64,000 bases of DNA from Pempheris klunzingeri (lineage: Eukaryota; Chordata; Actinopteri; Acropomatiformes; Pempheridae), in assembly GCF_042242105.1 (NCBI RefSeq), contig NC_092020.1:2779001-2843000 (forward strand), given 5' to 3'. The position numbers and the translations under genes are program-made. This document shows, in pieces, positions 1 through 11,800 of this stretch (position 1 is its first letter; the number at the start of each line of letters is the position of its first letter). The notes under the pieces are model-generated. The model was not told the DNA's origin. It was given only the letters and a program-made list of their open reading frames with translations, and searched no databases.

Positions 1-1182
1 AAAAATCAACCCTGACAGCTGAATGTTTCTTCAACTGAGTGAAAACATGAGAGTTCTTCCCAAAATGAGGCTCCACTTGTCCTATTATTCTAGCAAAGCT
101 GTGGGGTCATGATTATAAATGAGTTCCTGACTTGACATACACTGTATACGTGCCCTGTTTATATTTGGAACTGAGACATTTTACAAAGCCCGACACATGA
201 AGTACTGCTACTTGTGACCTTTAACCCACTTAATCAGTGAATGTCTAGCTTAATGAACAGTACAAAGTACAAGCATGACGTCCACCTCTCTCTCTCTTGT
301 CTGGTAATTCGTCACTTTCTATCCCTGCTGCTCGCACTCATGTCACTGTCAGCTGTTTTGTTTGGCTCCGCCCTGGTGTTGACCTGCGGTGACGCTGCAT
401 AGCCGCCTGAATATTGATGCGCTGCAGGATCTTAAGTCCTCTAAAGCATACCAAGGATTGTCCCGACCATGTTTGAGATTCCACATGCTCTGCTTGATGC
501 TAAAGCCAGTGATGGAGATTCTTAAGTGAGAGGAGGGAAACATAAATATTTCTGTTTCCTGAGAACAGTGGGAAACTGATGCATTACTGTTTAATATGTC
601 TAATAGATGTATTATTAAATGTATGATGACTATAGTCTGTGAGGCTGGGGCCACCCTCAGATGACTCATGGCTTTTACCTCATGCTCGAGGAATCCAGTG
701 ACCCATACACACCACCCCATAACGGACCTGATCAGTGATCGAGATCCAAGGCTGGCTCCCAGGAGATTTCCTCATGTTAATATATGCCAGACCTCCCTGA
801 AGCTGGGGGGTAATTCCACTGTCTGACCCAATATGTACAGCTTTATGAAGCAGTGTAGTGAATAGCTGACACTGCATCAGTAAGAATTTAGACATGTCAT
901 CAGCTCGGAGTGATTCAGGATGGAGGCCGCAAAGAGCTTCTTCCTGTCAATAACTCATCTCTCTCTGTCCGGCCATCTCTCTCTTTCTCACCAGCAGCTC
1001 ACACACACATGCACTCAGTCGCTTTTTCTCTCTCCTCTCATTCCTTCCATTCCTCATTGATCTGCCACCCAGGTCTTGGGAGGAAGACGAGGAAGAGGAC
1101 GGGTAAAGTGATCAGGCCATGACATCATTCTTTGGCCACCTCATCCTCAACACTGGATAATGCGAGTGTGCTTTTACGTATG

Positions 1183-1204
1183 GTGTGTGTGTGTGTGTGT
1201 GTGT
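1183..1204. repeat. (GT)n microsatellite
   Basis: A pure GT dinucleotide run of about 11 units in non-coding DNA. Confidence 0.95.
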
Positions 1205-2855
1205 GAGACGAGGATAGACTCATACTAGAAGTAACAATTTCCTCCCTAGACATGAGGGGTCCTGGGACACTGAAGAGACGAGACTAGTCTAGACTAATGG
1301 TTTCCACTATAAATGAAAACATGTCATCCCAGAGCTCTTTTTAATCCATTATAACGTAGCTGTTGCAGCTCATGTAACACTAATCTCAGTCCAGAGCTTC
1401 TCTAGGTGATAAAGCACTTGGGCAATAATTAGAAACAAACGTTGTGCTTACTCTACAGGTGAGTCATGTGGAGCTTGATAATTTCTGGCTGATGAATATC
1501 AATTACAGGAGTTTGATCTAAAGTAATCACAGGAGATGACGTGAAACCTGCACAGTCAGACAGGTAGGCACACCACCTGGCGGAGAGAGGGAGGTCTGTG
1601 TGACACACAGGGGCCCCACAGGCAACACTATTATGCTCTGCGGTTGCCAGGCAACAAGGTGAATGCCGGAAGGCATGGTTTCAGGTGTTCTCCGGCGTCT
1701 CACATAGCCCTCCTTTCTCTTATCTCCGCTCTTCATGTCTCAGTCACCGGCTGTCACAATCAGCACATGCTCACACAGGCGCGCATGGTCATACTGCCCA
1801 TAACCCCACCCTCTTCCTGCTGGAGGAAAGCCTTGTATGGGCATCAACCCGAGTGTACAGGTGAGGCAACCCCTGAGTGGACTTTGTTTGCTCTCTAAGC
1901 AGCTTTTCTCTCTTTGTATGGCCTGTCATAATTAAGCTAAATTTGGTCTTGGGTGACATCTGGCAGGATCAGGCAATAAAAATTTCCCGTTGATCAACAT
2001 CTGGTACATCCGACCTTAGTAATCAGTACGGCCATGTCAGTGAGGTAAAGCCTGTGTAGAGGTTGGAAAAGAGGATATTATTTAGATTGCATAATTCTTC
2101 CTAATATTTCTTTCTTTTTGATTTCTCGTGAGTTATTGGATAGTTTTGCCTTTTCTGGTCGCTAACAATTATTCAAATTAAATCATCTGAGATACTCAGA
2201 GAGGAAAATTGCTCACATTTGAACTGCTCACAACTCATAGACGGACACAAACTGTGACACTATTTGATTTTGAAGGGTTACAAACCAAGACTTGTTAATG
2301 TTGGTGGCCTTTCTCAGCGATGGTTGACCTCTCTCAGGATCACAATAAATGTCTCCAGCCAGACAGAGATTACTAATATCAATGTCTGACAGGGACCAGA
2401 CATCCAGCTCATGATCTGGTTTCCTCTCTTTGATCGATAAATCACACACAGAGACACTCATGGACGGACTGACTGACACACAAAAGCGCTCCTTTATTTC
2501 TCGCTGAGTCTGTGATACAGTCATCATTAGTAGAACTTGTCTTTTATAAACTATTGACATTTAATCTTTGGCCGCACAATCAGAGGGCACTCACTGGAAA
2601 ATGTCAGGAAGCACATTGCACATTTTATTCCAAACAAAGTACTTATCATCACTTAAAACTCTGCCTCTTATCTAGCTGCCTGGCCCATGCCACCCACTCT
2701 TTTCTACATTCCTGATACCACAAAGACAATGTAGAGAGGACTTTTCCGTTGACCAATCAGCCACCCGGTGGGTCCACATCAAACGTGGCTTTGGAGTCAA
2801 ACTCACCCACTCACGCCTGGGTGCGGCATGGATGATGGGACTCTTACAGTGTCTA

Positions 2856-2880
2856 TGTGTGTGTGTGTGTGTGTGTGTGT
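2856..2880. repeat. (TG)n microsatellite
   Basis: A pure TG run of about 12 units. A second TG run follows about 100 bp away. Together they produce spurious His-Thr-rich reading frames on the minus strand. Confidence 0.95.
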
Positions 2881-2977
2881 CCTCACATTGTGGGGTAGAA
2901 AAGCGGTAACAGAACCATAACAATAACAGACGCATTGGAAAGAGCCTAGAGCCCTCCTAATGATGTCATGGTGTCTG

Positions 2978-2980
<3 letters not shown>

Positions 2981-3010
<30 letters not shown>
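2981..3010. repeat. (TG)n microsatellite
   Basis: A pure TG run of 15 units, paired with the shorter run at 2856-2880. Confidence 0.95.
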
Positions 3011-3011
<1 letters not shown>

Positions 3012-4349
3012 AATTGGAATTTAACATAGTCACACATGATGTGTCTGGAAAATGTTGATGTTGATATTAAATGATTACAAGGAGGAAGCTTTAGTGTTAT
3101 AATAATCTAATATTTTGCTAATTTAAATCAAAAACAGTTGTTATAGCACAAGTAGGCTGAAGCGATGCTACCATCACTGTCCTGAGGGAGACTGTTTTAA
3201 GACTTTGGTCCAGTTACTGTGGTCTCACATGGTTTTGAATTTGAGTCACATTTGAGCATACTGAGCAATTAACATTTTTTATTCATTTAGTGATTTAATC
3301 TGAATTTAATCAGGCAATCTAGTTGAGATTCAGATCTCTTTTCTTAGAGAGACCTGAGAACAAGAAACATTCACAAAAACACAAACAGAAAAGCAGAACA
3401 AAACAATTGCAATAATAACAAGAAAGGAAGAAACAGTTACAAACATCAGATAATAAGGCTTTAATATCTCCAAGGGGGATAAATCAGTTTATTCCATTTA
3501 ATAGGTGCATCGTACCTGAAAGCAGTTCTGCAAACATTAATGCCACAATAAAGCCACAATCTGATCACGGATCTGTTTCAAGAAGAAGCTTCGCTGAATT
3601 ATTTTTTAAAATGTTGCAGAACAGACCTTTTTACTTCAGATTTGAGAGAGTTCAACTTAAAAGTTAGATATCTCTCTAAAGCTTCTTGGAACAGGCCCAA
3701 GGTGCGTGGAAGTGTGTGTGTTTGTCTGGAAGTGATTTTGTAGTAGGTGTGCCAGGTTTATAAAGATTAGTGTGTGTTCCTAAGGCGTGTCTTCAAACGT
3801 TATCCAGACTGTGACAATACAGCATCATAGCAATAAACGCATATAGCTAAAGATGCATTCCATTGAGTGTTTCAGAGGAGGAAGTTGTAAGGAGATGGGT
3901 TGGGATCAAATGGAATCGAGGTTGAAGTTATATTTAAACCTTTTTGCTATCTTTAGTGTTTCGTTGTCACATGCTGTTGCTGTGCAATGATTACTTTCGA
4001 ACTGATAAGCCTTTCTTCTCACTTGTATGACTTGGCATAATTACACAAGTCCAATGTCTCCTCAGTGACACGTCGGCTGCTGTGGAGATTAAACCAATCT
4101 CTTAAGTAATTAAATAAAATAGGTAGGATATCAAAGCCTCATCTGGTTCGGTAGATATTCCTATTGATGAAGAGATCTGGATGAAGGGGTTTGCTGTAAG
4201 AGAGCTGGTGAATTAGGTTTCGAGATTTAACATTTTGCCAGGTGCTGTCAGTCGTATATGAACTCCAGATGTGAATGAATTTTATGTTCCCGTGGGGCTT
4301 TCAGATGCTTCTGTCAGATGAAACAGTGTTTTCTTCAATCAGGCACTTA

Positions 4350-4365
4350 CACACACACACACACA
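4350..4365. repeat. (AC)n microsatellite
   Basis: A short AC run of eight units in the gene-free flank. Confidence 0.9.
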
Positions 4366-5388
4366 GCCACAAATCTCCACATGAACACACCAAAGCTCCT
4401 CACAGCTACTGGTCAGACCTCTCATTAGTTTTACTGCCATCCACATCAAAGAAAAGGGAGACCAATGTTGTCCCTCTGGACTAACAAATTAGGGTCTGGT
4501 TTAAGTTAACTGAGTCAGGTTTTGATTAAGAAATCATTTAACTGTTCTAACATGACTGTGCCTTCTCACGGAAAGCAGGCAAATTTAAACATACCTTCAG
4601 CATGGGACTTCCTGTGCTGCTCTTGTGGTCTGTGGCACCATCCAGTGGTCACGGTACAGTACAATGTGCTGTTATAAAGTCACAGTAGCCTGTAGGGTCC
4701 ACATCTCTATACTCAATATTAATGTTTTCTCTACCTTACAAAAATAATGGTGACTTTTTTTTCCAAAAACTTCCATAGCGTGTGACCTAGAGGGTACAAA
4801 CCAAGGCCAAAAACACTAGCTGATGAATTAGTATGATGAGTTAACATTAATTTCGCTGTTGCACATTATCACCAGTGGCAGTGCCATCTAAAGGCTAATC
4901 TGAGGGGTGCAGCTAAGGAAAGAGCTTCTTTGCAAAACTGGTGTCAAAGCAGCAGCTGGCCACCATTTGATACTTTTTAGTGGAAATCTATCAATAAATT
5001 CCTCTTATACATTTCATCACAAATGTTTGGTTTAATATACCCCACACTGAAACTTCTTTATATTGTATGTATGTGTCGATTCATTGCTCTTAAACATGAG
5101 ATGAGGAGTGTTGTCAGTATGCAGTATGTGCACATGCATTGTTCCTCTGAAATCAATGCAATCCCTAACGAAGTAACTGACTGTAATAATTGTGACACAA
5201 TCTCATATGTGGGTCTTGCAGTGAAGGTCTTGATTATATTAGCTTGACAGTTGCATGACTATAAAGTTCCAGTATTTAACACCTTGCTTATATGATCTGG
5301 CTGGTCAGTAAACACAGATGACGGTGAACTATAGAGAGAATCTACAGAAAAACAGATGAAAAAAAAGAGCAATGCATATGTGACATTA

Positions 5389-5394
5389 TTTATT
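5389..5394 (-). promoter_or_regulatory. Candidate poly(A) signal of the DUF4585 gene
   Basis: TTTATT on the plus strand reads AATAAA on the minus strand, about 475 bp past the stop codon of the DUF4585 gene. It is the first good match I noticed downstream of that stop. It is a plausible 3' UTR end, but the hexamer is common in AT-rich DNA. Confidence 0.4.
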
Positions 5395-5868
5395 GGCTTT
5401 GTTGTTGCGGACATCATGTGCACAAAGTCACCCATTCAATATTAGAGAAACACAATAATAAAATAAATATGAGGTTCTTTTAAAACAGTATTTTCAAGTT
5501 TTTTTGGAGATATCTGTTGTTAAAGTACACACATCAGAAAATGAGTAAACCTATTGATTTATGGTGCCAGTATCAAAAATGACAAAAATTTCAACAGATC
5601 ATTTTAGATTTAGGTAATAATCTTAAGAACACCTCATAAAAAAGGCTCACTCTCTTGTGTTTTTAAAACTATTAACTCAAGAATCATATATCTTAAAGCA
5701 GCCTAGCACAGAACAAGCAGCAGCAAATAAACAACAACCAAAGAATTACTGTCTTCAGTTGCAATGTGAAAACTCAAATAACATTACAGGCTAACATTAC
5801 ACACTCCCTTTATACACTGTGTATTTAAAACCCAACAGGCTCCAGGAAGGCGGCCTCTATCCTCTATT

Positions 5869-8800
5869 TCAGGACCTTTTCCCCCCTGTTGGGGGTAGGT
5901 TGGGGGGATGTTTGTGGTAATAGTCTGGTGGGGTGGGATTTGGGCTCGCATTCATCCCTGTAGGGACATAATACATACTCTCCAGGTAGCTCTGGTCCAA
6001 TGGTGGATGGTTGTGGGGCTCAGGCTTGGACCCCTGACCAGAGGGATTCCTGTAGCTGACCCCAGGTCCGCTTGGGTGCATTGTTGCTGCGGCAGAGGCC
6101 TCAGGATATCGGGGTGGCTGGGGCTGAGCCTGGGGGTGGGCTGGGGGAGGAGGAGCTGCATAAGGCACGTACTGTGTAGCATGGGTGTACATGTTGGGGT
6201 TATGGAGAGATGGGTAGGGGGCTGCTGAAGGAGGATACAGGCCTGAATGTGACATTGCTTGCTGTGGGATGAGCACTTCCACATATTGGCCAGTCTCTGG
6301 GTCAAATAGCATTTTCCTCAGTGGCTGGACAGGCACCTCGATATAAAAATACTTCCCTGTTTCAGGATCAACGAGAACTCTACGAGGTGTCTGCCCATAG
6401 CTACTCTCCGAGTACAAACTGGAGCTGTCACCCCCATATTCAGAGCCATAGGAAGGCCCCAGGCTTTGAGGGCCACACAGGTACTGGGGATCCATAGGAG
6501 GGAGGCCAGGAGAGTGGCTGTGGCCAGGATCGCTGTAAGAGGCCCCAGCCATGCCTGGTGGCTGTTGCTGGGGGGACCTATGGACAGGGGGTCGACGAGG
6601 GTCAATATGCTGTGGTGGCTGCAGCGGGCGGTCAGCAGGACAGGCCTGCATGAGTGAGGGGTGGGGAGGGCAGGGAGGAGGCTGGTGGAGAGGCTGGTAC
6701 ATTGCTGGTGGCTGGCTTGGCCCGAGAGGACTTGATTTGGGAGAGCCCGGCTGGTAGCTCATAGGCTGAGGGTCAGGTCTGCACTGGTGAGGACGGAGAG
6801 GGGGCTGAGCCACTGGGTAGGGCAGTGCCTGGCCTGGAGAGTGTGGAGGGGCAGGGGGTGTGTGGCTATGGGGGCTGCGGTGATGGTGAGGAGGGGTAAG
6901 ACCAGGGTGGGAAGGGCAGCCAGCTGTGCAGGAGCAGGGAGGAGGGCGGGAGGCGGGCTGATAGTGATTTGACCTCCTGGGGGTCAGATCTGGGAGCATG
7001 AGGGGACTGAAGCTCTCTCTTTCGTCGTAGCTTGGAGGGTCGTCTGATGCATAAAAATGCAGCTCATCTGTTCTCCGGGATCGCTCGCTGGAGAGTGATC
7101 TGCGACTTGGCTGGTGTGTGTATCCTGGCACTTGTGTTATGGAAACAGCAGCGGGTTGTTTGATATTGTTTGAAGTTACCGGCATAGCTTGTTCATGAGG
7201 GTATGCCGTCCTGGAATACTGTGGTTGGCTGTCTGGATCTGTAACAGCTGGCTGGGTTGGCTGGATGGCTCCAGCTGAGGTGGGTGCACGGACTTGGCTC
7301 GTGCTCGGGTCAGAAGCTGGACCTGGAGCTGAGGTTAAACCAGGGCCAGCAGCTGATGTTGGAGCTGAAGCTATGGTTGTGGGTCTCTGTGTATAACTAG
7401 AGCTCTGAGGCGCGGCCCCTAGCTTTTGCTCCTGACCTCTGTCATTAGATGCCTCTGTCTCTGATGGTGCTGTTGACTGGTTTGAGAGACTGCTGATAGT
7501 GGTTGCTGTTGTTTTGCATGGTGGAGGTTTAAGGCTGGACACTGCAGACACAGCTAGTTTTCTCGTATAGTTAGACGTTGACGTGGACTCATTGGAGATC
7601 TTTCTATAGATTGTCGGGGAGGACACTACGATTGTTTGAGGCCTCTCCTCTCCTTGTGATTTAGCAATTGATGTTGTTGCTGATGGCCTTTGTGCTTCGT
7701 TTGGCATTGCTGCTAAATCTGCAGGTTTAAATTTGCAGCTTGGTTTTGGAGGCACAGCTGGCTTTTGGGAATTCTTAGCTATAGATTTAACTTCAATGGT
7801 TTGAGGCCTGTTGCTTCCTGTAGAATTTGTAGGCATCTCTTGCTTCTGTGTCTCTTTAGACAGTGACTTAACCTCAATTGCCTGTGGTCTGAATCTCCTC
7901 ATTGCAGGGGACCTTGGGGGGAAAGTTGGATCCTGTCTTTTCACTGCTTCAAAGTCTAATTGTTCTTTTGGTTTGGTGGCAGGTGGTGTTTGCTCCTGTG
8001 TATTCCTTGGCGGAGAAGAACTTTTTTGCTTTGCTGTGTCTCTTACTGTAGGTTTAATACTTACTTCCTCATCTTCTCTGTTTTTTCTAAGAGTGTCTGT
8101 GTTGTCAGACACTGCTGAGGGGCCAGACATGGTGGATGAGGAGGAGAATGTCCGCTCTCTATGAGACTCGATCCGACCCCCGTCCGAAGGAGCGTTGGTC
8201 TGAAGGGGGATCTCCAGGCAGTTCACGTGCTTCCGAGGAACCCCTTTACCTCCAGCTGCATTCTGGTTGTCACCCACCACTGCTCCAATGTCCGCTTGGT
8301 ATCCTTTCTCCTTTAATAACATGGAAACAGAGTGGCCACTGCTACCAGGAGCACTATCAGGTGTAGCGGACCTCGGTGAAGATGGAGCAACTGGGACCTG
8401 GATTGGGGTGGGAATCTCTTCCTGGGCTGGAGACGGAGATGTCTTTGTCTTGCTCGATCCATCCCTTATTAGCACTACAGCAGTAGACACCTCTCTTTCC
8501 TTACTGGGCAGTTTGGGGAGACTTCCGAGCATGGGAGGTTTTCTGTCTGTTCTAACCACCACAGGTTTGTCACCATTGTCTTTCACTTTATGCATTTCTC
8601 TCATAGTCTCCTGTGTTTCTGCTGCAATGTTTAGATCATGTTGGCATGGTTTGGCAATCGTTGCGTCTCCTGTTGTGTAGGACTTCTGTGACTCTCTGCT
8701 TACCTCGGGGACAAGCTTTGGAGAAGCTGGAGGTTTGTCACCTGGATTCTCTGAGTCTTTCTTGCTGGCTGTCGCTTTATTTTTGTCTTCTTTCCAGCAA

Positions 8801-11800
8801 ACAGCCTTGTATTCTATCTGCATTGGCTGTGGACGAGACTGAGGATTTCCTTTGCTATGAAGAGGCGGAGATGAGGATACCATCTTTAAGTCTTTAACCT
8901 CCTCTTTCTGCTCCTCTCTACTCTCCACCCTGAACTCTTCTTCCCTTTCCTCCCTCCTTAACTCTTGACTTACCTCCCTCTCCTCCCTTGCTATGACCTC
9001 TTCCCTCCTTTCCTCTTTGATTTCTTCCCTCCTTTCCTCATTAAAATTTTCCGACATTTCACCATTACCATTTGATGGAATTACAGCACTGGTTGCCTTG
9101 AAGGACAGATTATAAGTATTTTTTACAAGCCGCCTCACATCTCTAACTTTGTGAATGGGGACCTTTACTGGATTGTTCCCATTTCCTTCTTCTTCGTCTG
9201 TTTTCTCATCTACGCTGGTCTCTACCCTTTCCTCCTTCTCTGTGAAAGACATTTGTGGTGAAGGCGCCTCAGGTTTGTTTTCTGCCTCAGGTGTGAGACA
9301 GACATTTAGGGAGGCTTTCTTTTTCTCCACGGCTTTGAGTGTAATCTCCTGTGTTTTTGACGAGTATGCGTCCTTGTCAGCCTGTTGCAGTTGTTTATGG
9401 TCCTCTGTGTTTTCACATTCCTGGTCTCTATTTGTCACCCTGGCCTGCGTGCGGTTGGCTCCGGTAGCAGAAGGAGCTCCTGTGTTCCTGGCAGTGGCAT
9501 TTGCTGAGTCACCACCCTCCCTTTCGTCCCATGTTTTACTGTCATCTGCTCGTTGTAATCCACTTCCTGACTGTTTACTCTCAAATGGCACTTTCAATTC
9601 CGATATCTTTTCAGATTTTAATGAGCTTGCATTCCTGCTTTGAGAATCGGCCTCTTCACTCTCGGTCTGTGAAAAATTAACACCTCTGCTGCTGCTGGAT
9701 GAACTTGGCCTGTTACTGGTTCTCACGCCAATGCTTTTTGGTGGTTTGGCTTCATCTTTTGTTCTTGGTTCTCCTCTCACAGGAAGACCCTCCGATGAGA
9801 GACTATAATCTGACTGAAGACTGGAACTCAGATTTTGTTCCACTGCATTCTCCTCAAAAGTGGGGCTCGCTTCTTCTCCTGCCCGCTCATCAGGTTGTGT
9901 ATCAACACTTTGCATCTTCTTGGACAACACACTCTTGATGAGACAAGAGGCCATCTTGGTTTTAGTGCATGTTTCATCCAGAGAAACAGACTTCTGGAGT
10001 ATGGATTTTCTGTCACTTTGTTGACTGGGCTCAGGACTGCGCTCAGAAGGGTAGCATTCCTGCATTGCTGCTGGTGTACTGTGTTGTCTCACATATGTCT
10101 CTCTGGAGTGACTCTCTAGAGAGGGACTTTCCACCATCACCGGGAGCCCAGGACTACTATTTTCACTGCTCTCATCCTGCTTCCCCTCAGAATTATTCTT
10201 TCTCTTCAGCTGGATCTGTCTTTTCGGCACTCCTCTTCTCACCTTCTTGGAGTCCTCTCTTTCCACGGCCACCTCTACGCATTCAAAACTGCCCAACTCA
10301 TAGCGCCTCAATGGATCTAGGCCATCTGAGTAGGATGCAGATGGATGATGAAAGGAGAGTTCATCATTGTCCAGCCTTGGAGCAGAACCTCTGAAGTCAG
10401 CATAGGCCAGCCAGGCAGCACTGACCCCAGCTGGGCTCTCCTGGGTAGATGTTTGAGAAATATTGGTAGATGAACGGTGGCTTGAGTTGTACATGTCAAG
10501 GTAATCTACCTCAGGGCTTGACAGGCTGCTGAAAGCCACGTCTGTAAACCACTTCACCTCATTGTCTGTCTCGTCAAGCTCACTCCCCATGCTGGAGCTG
10601 GAACTCCGGCAGGGCCTGTTTGCAGCCACGCGTCCAGGAGCGCTGTTCTTCTTCTGGGGTGCAGGATGTTGAAGCCGTCTGGAAGGACCACCCCTGGTAT
10701 CTTGTTGGGGAGCAAGCCTGGGCAGACTCTGTTGTTGCTGTAGCTGTCTGGTGGCAAGCAAGCTCTCTGAATAGGAATGCACTGTTGGCAGTCCCTGACG
10801 GTTGTCTCTGGTTGTGGGAGCTGCTCTGCGACTCGCAGGGCCTTTTCTATTCCTGGACTTGAATGACAGCTCAACCTGTTCCCCTCTGTAACTGGCGTCC
10901 CCCTGCCACCCCTTCCCCTTTTCAGTAAGCTGCTCCTCCCTCTTTCTCTCTCTCTCCATCTCCCTATCCCTTTGCCTGTTCCTCCCTACTTCTCTATCCT
11001 CCTCCAGCTGCATTTCCCTCTCCATCTCCAATTGCGTTCCTAGCCTGACCCAGGGAGCCTGGCTATTATTGTCAACAGGGGCAACATTGGGGCTTTCCCT
11101 ATTTGTCACCACTTTCTTAAAATTACCACTCAGTGAAGATCCTACAACCTGAGTAGGGCTATGGCCTCTGTTCTGCCATTGTCTGTATGGTTTCTCAGGG
11201 GCTACGATGTGGACAGGTGTAAACCTGGTGAGTGGCGGAGAGGGTGTCCGCCTTCTGTTTACATGGTGGGCCATGTCCTCTGAGAGCCTCTCTCTGTTTT
11301 CACGTCGAACACTGGTTGACAGGTGTCTTCTTGTGTGCTCAGGTGCACAAGATGATCTTAATGAGCTGCTGCTTTCAAACGTAAGGGGATAAGTAGTGAA
11401 TTGAGGCTGTGGGTTTTGCAATCTCTGCACAGGTGCGTTAGATGGAGCCCTGTTGACAGGTGGACTCCTGTCTAGAGGATTAGGGGAGTAATTGATTTCA
11501 GTGGGGGGATTATTATAAGTGTCCTCTTTCTGACAAAAAGTGGAATCAATGGCTTGTTTTTCCTCTGAGAATACGGCTAAACTTGAGTTGTCCCGATTGT
11601 TTGCCTCATTGGGTGTTGCTTCTCTCTCTGTACTTTGTTGTGTCAGTGAACTGTCTACCTTTTCCTCAGCTAAGAAAGGTGAAGTAGATACAGGCGAATT
11701 AACTGCCGCCACTGGTGATCTGCTTTCTATTTCAGGTGTGACTGATTTATCCCTCTTGTCTAAATCCAGTGAGGGTGACACACTCTCTTTTGCCAAATGT

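Larger units (their letters stand above)
1..5388. other. Gene-free flank, 5.4 kb
   Basis: I see no exon chain, RNA gene or recognisable transposon coding sequence in this stretch. Open reading frames are short, and several are made of (CA)n/(TG)n translation. It holds three TG/GT microsatellites and one CA microsatellite, listed separately. One pyrimidine tract followed by AG, a 30-bp open stretch and a GT (1073-1102) looks exon-like but cannot be joined to anything. This is probably the intergenic region downstream of the DUF4585 gene, but an intron of a gene lying mostly outside the window cannot be excluded. Confidence 0.5.

Noticed and set aside
2672-3033. Minus-strand frames rich in His-Thr dipeptides
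   Set aside because: They are translations of the (TG)n microsatellites.
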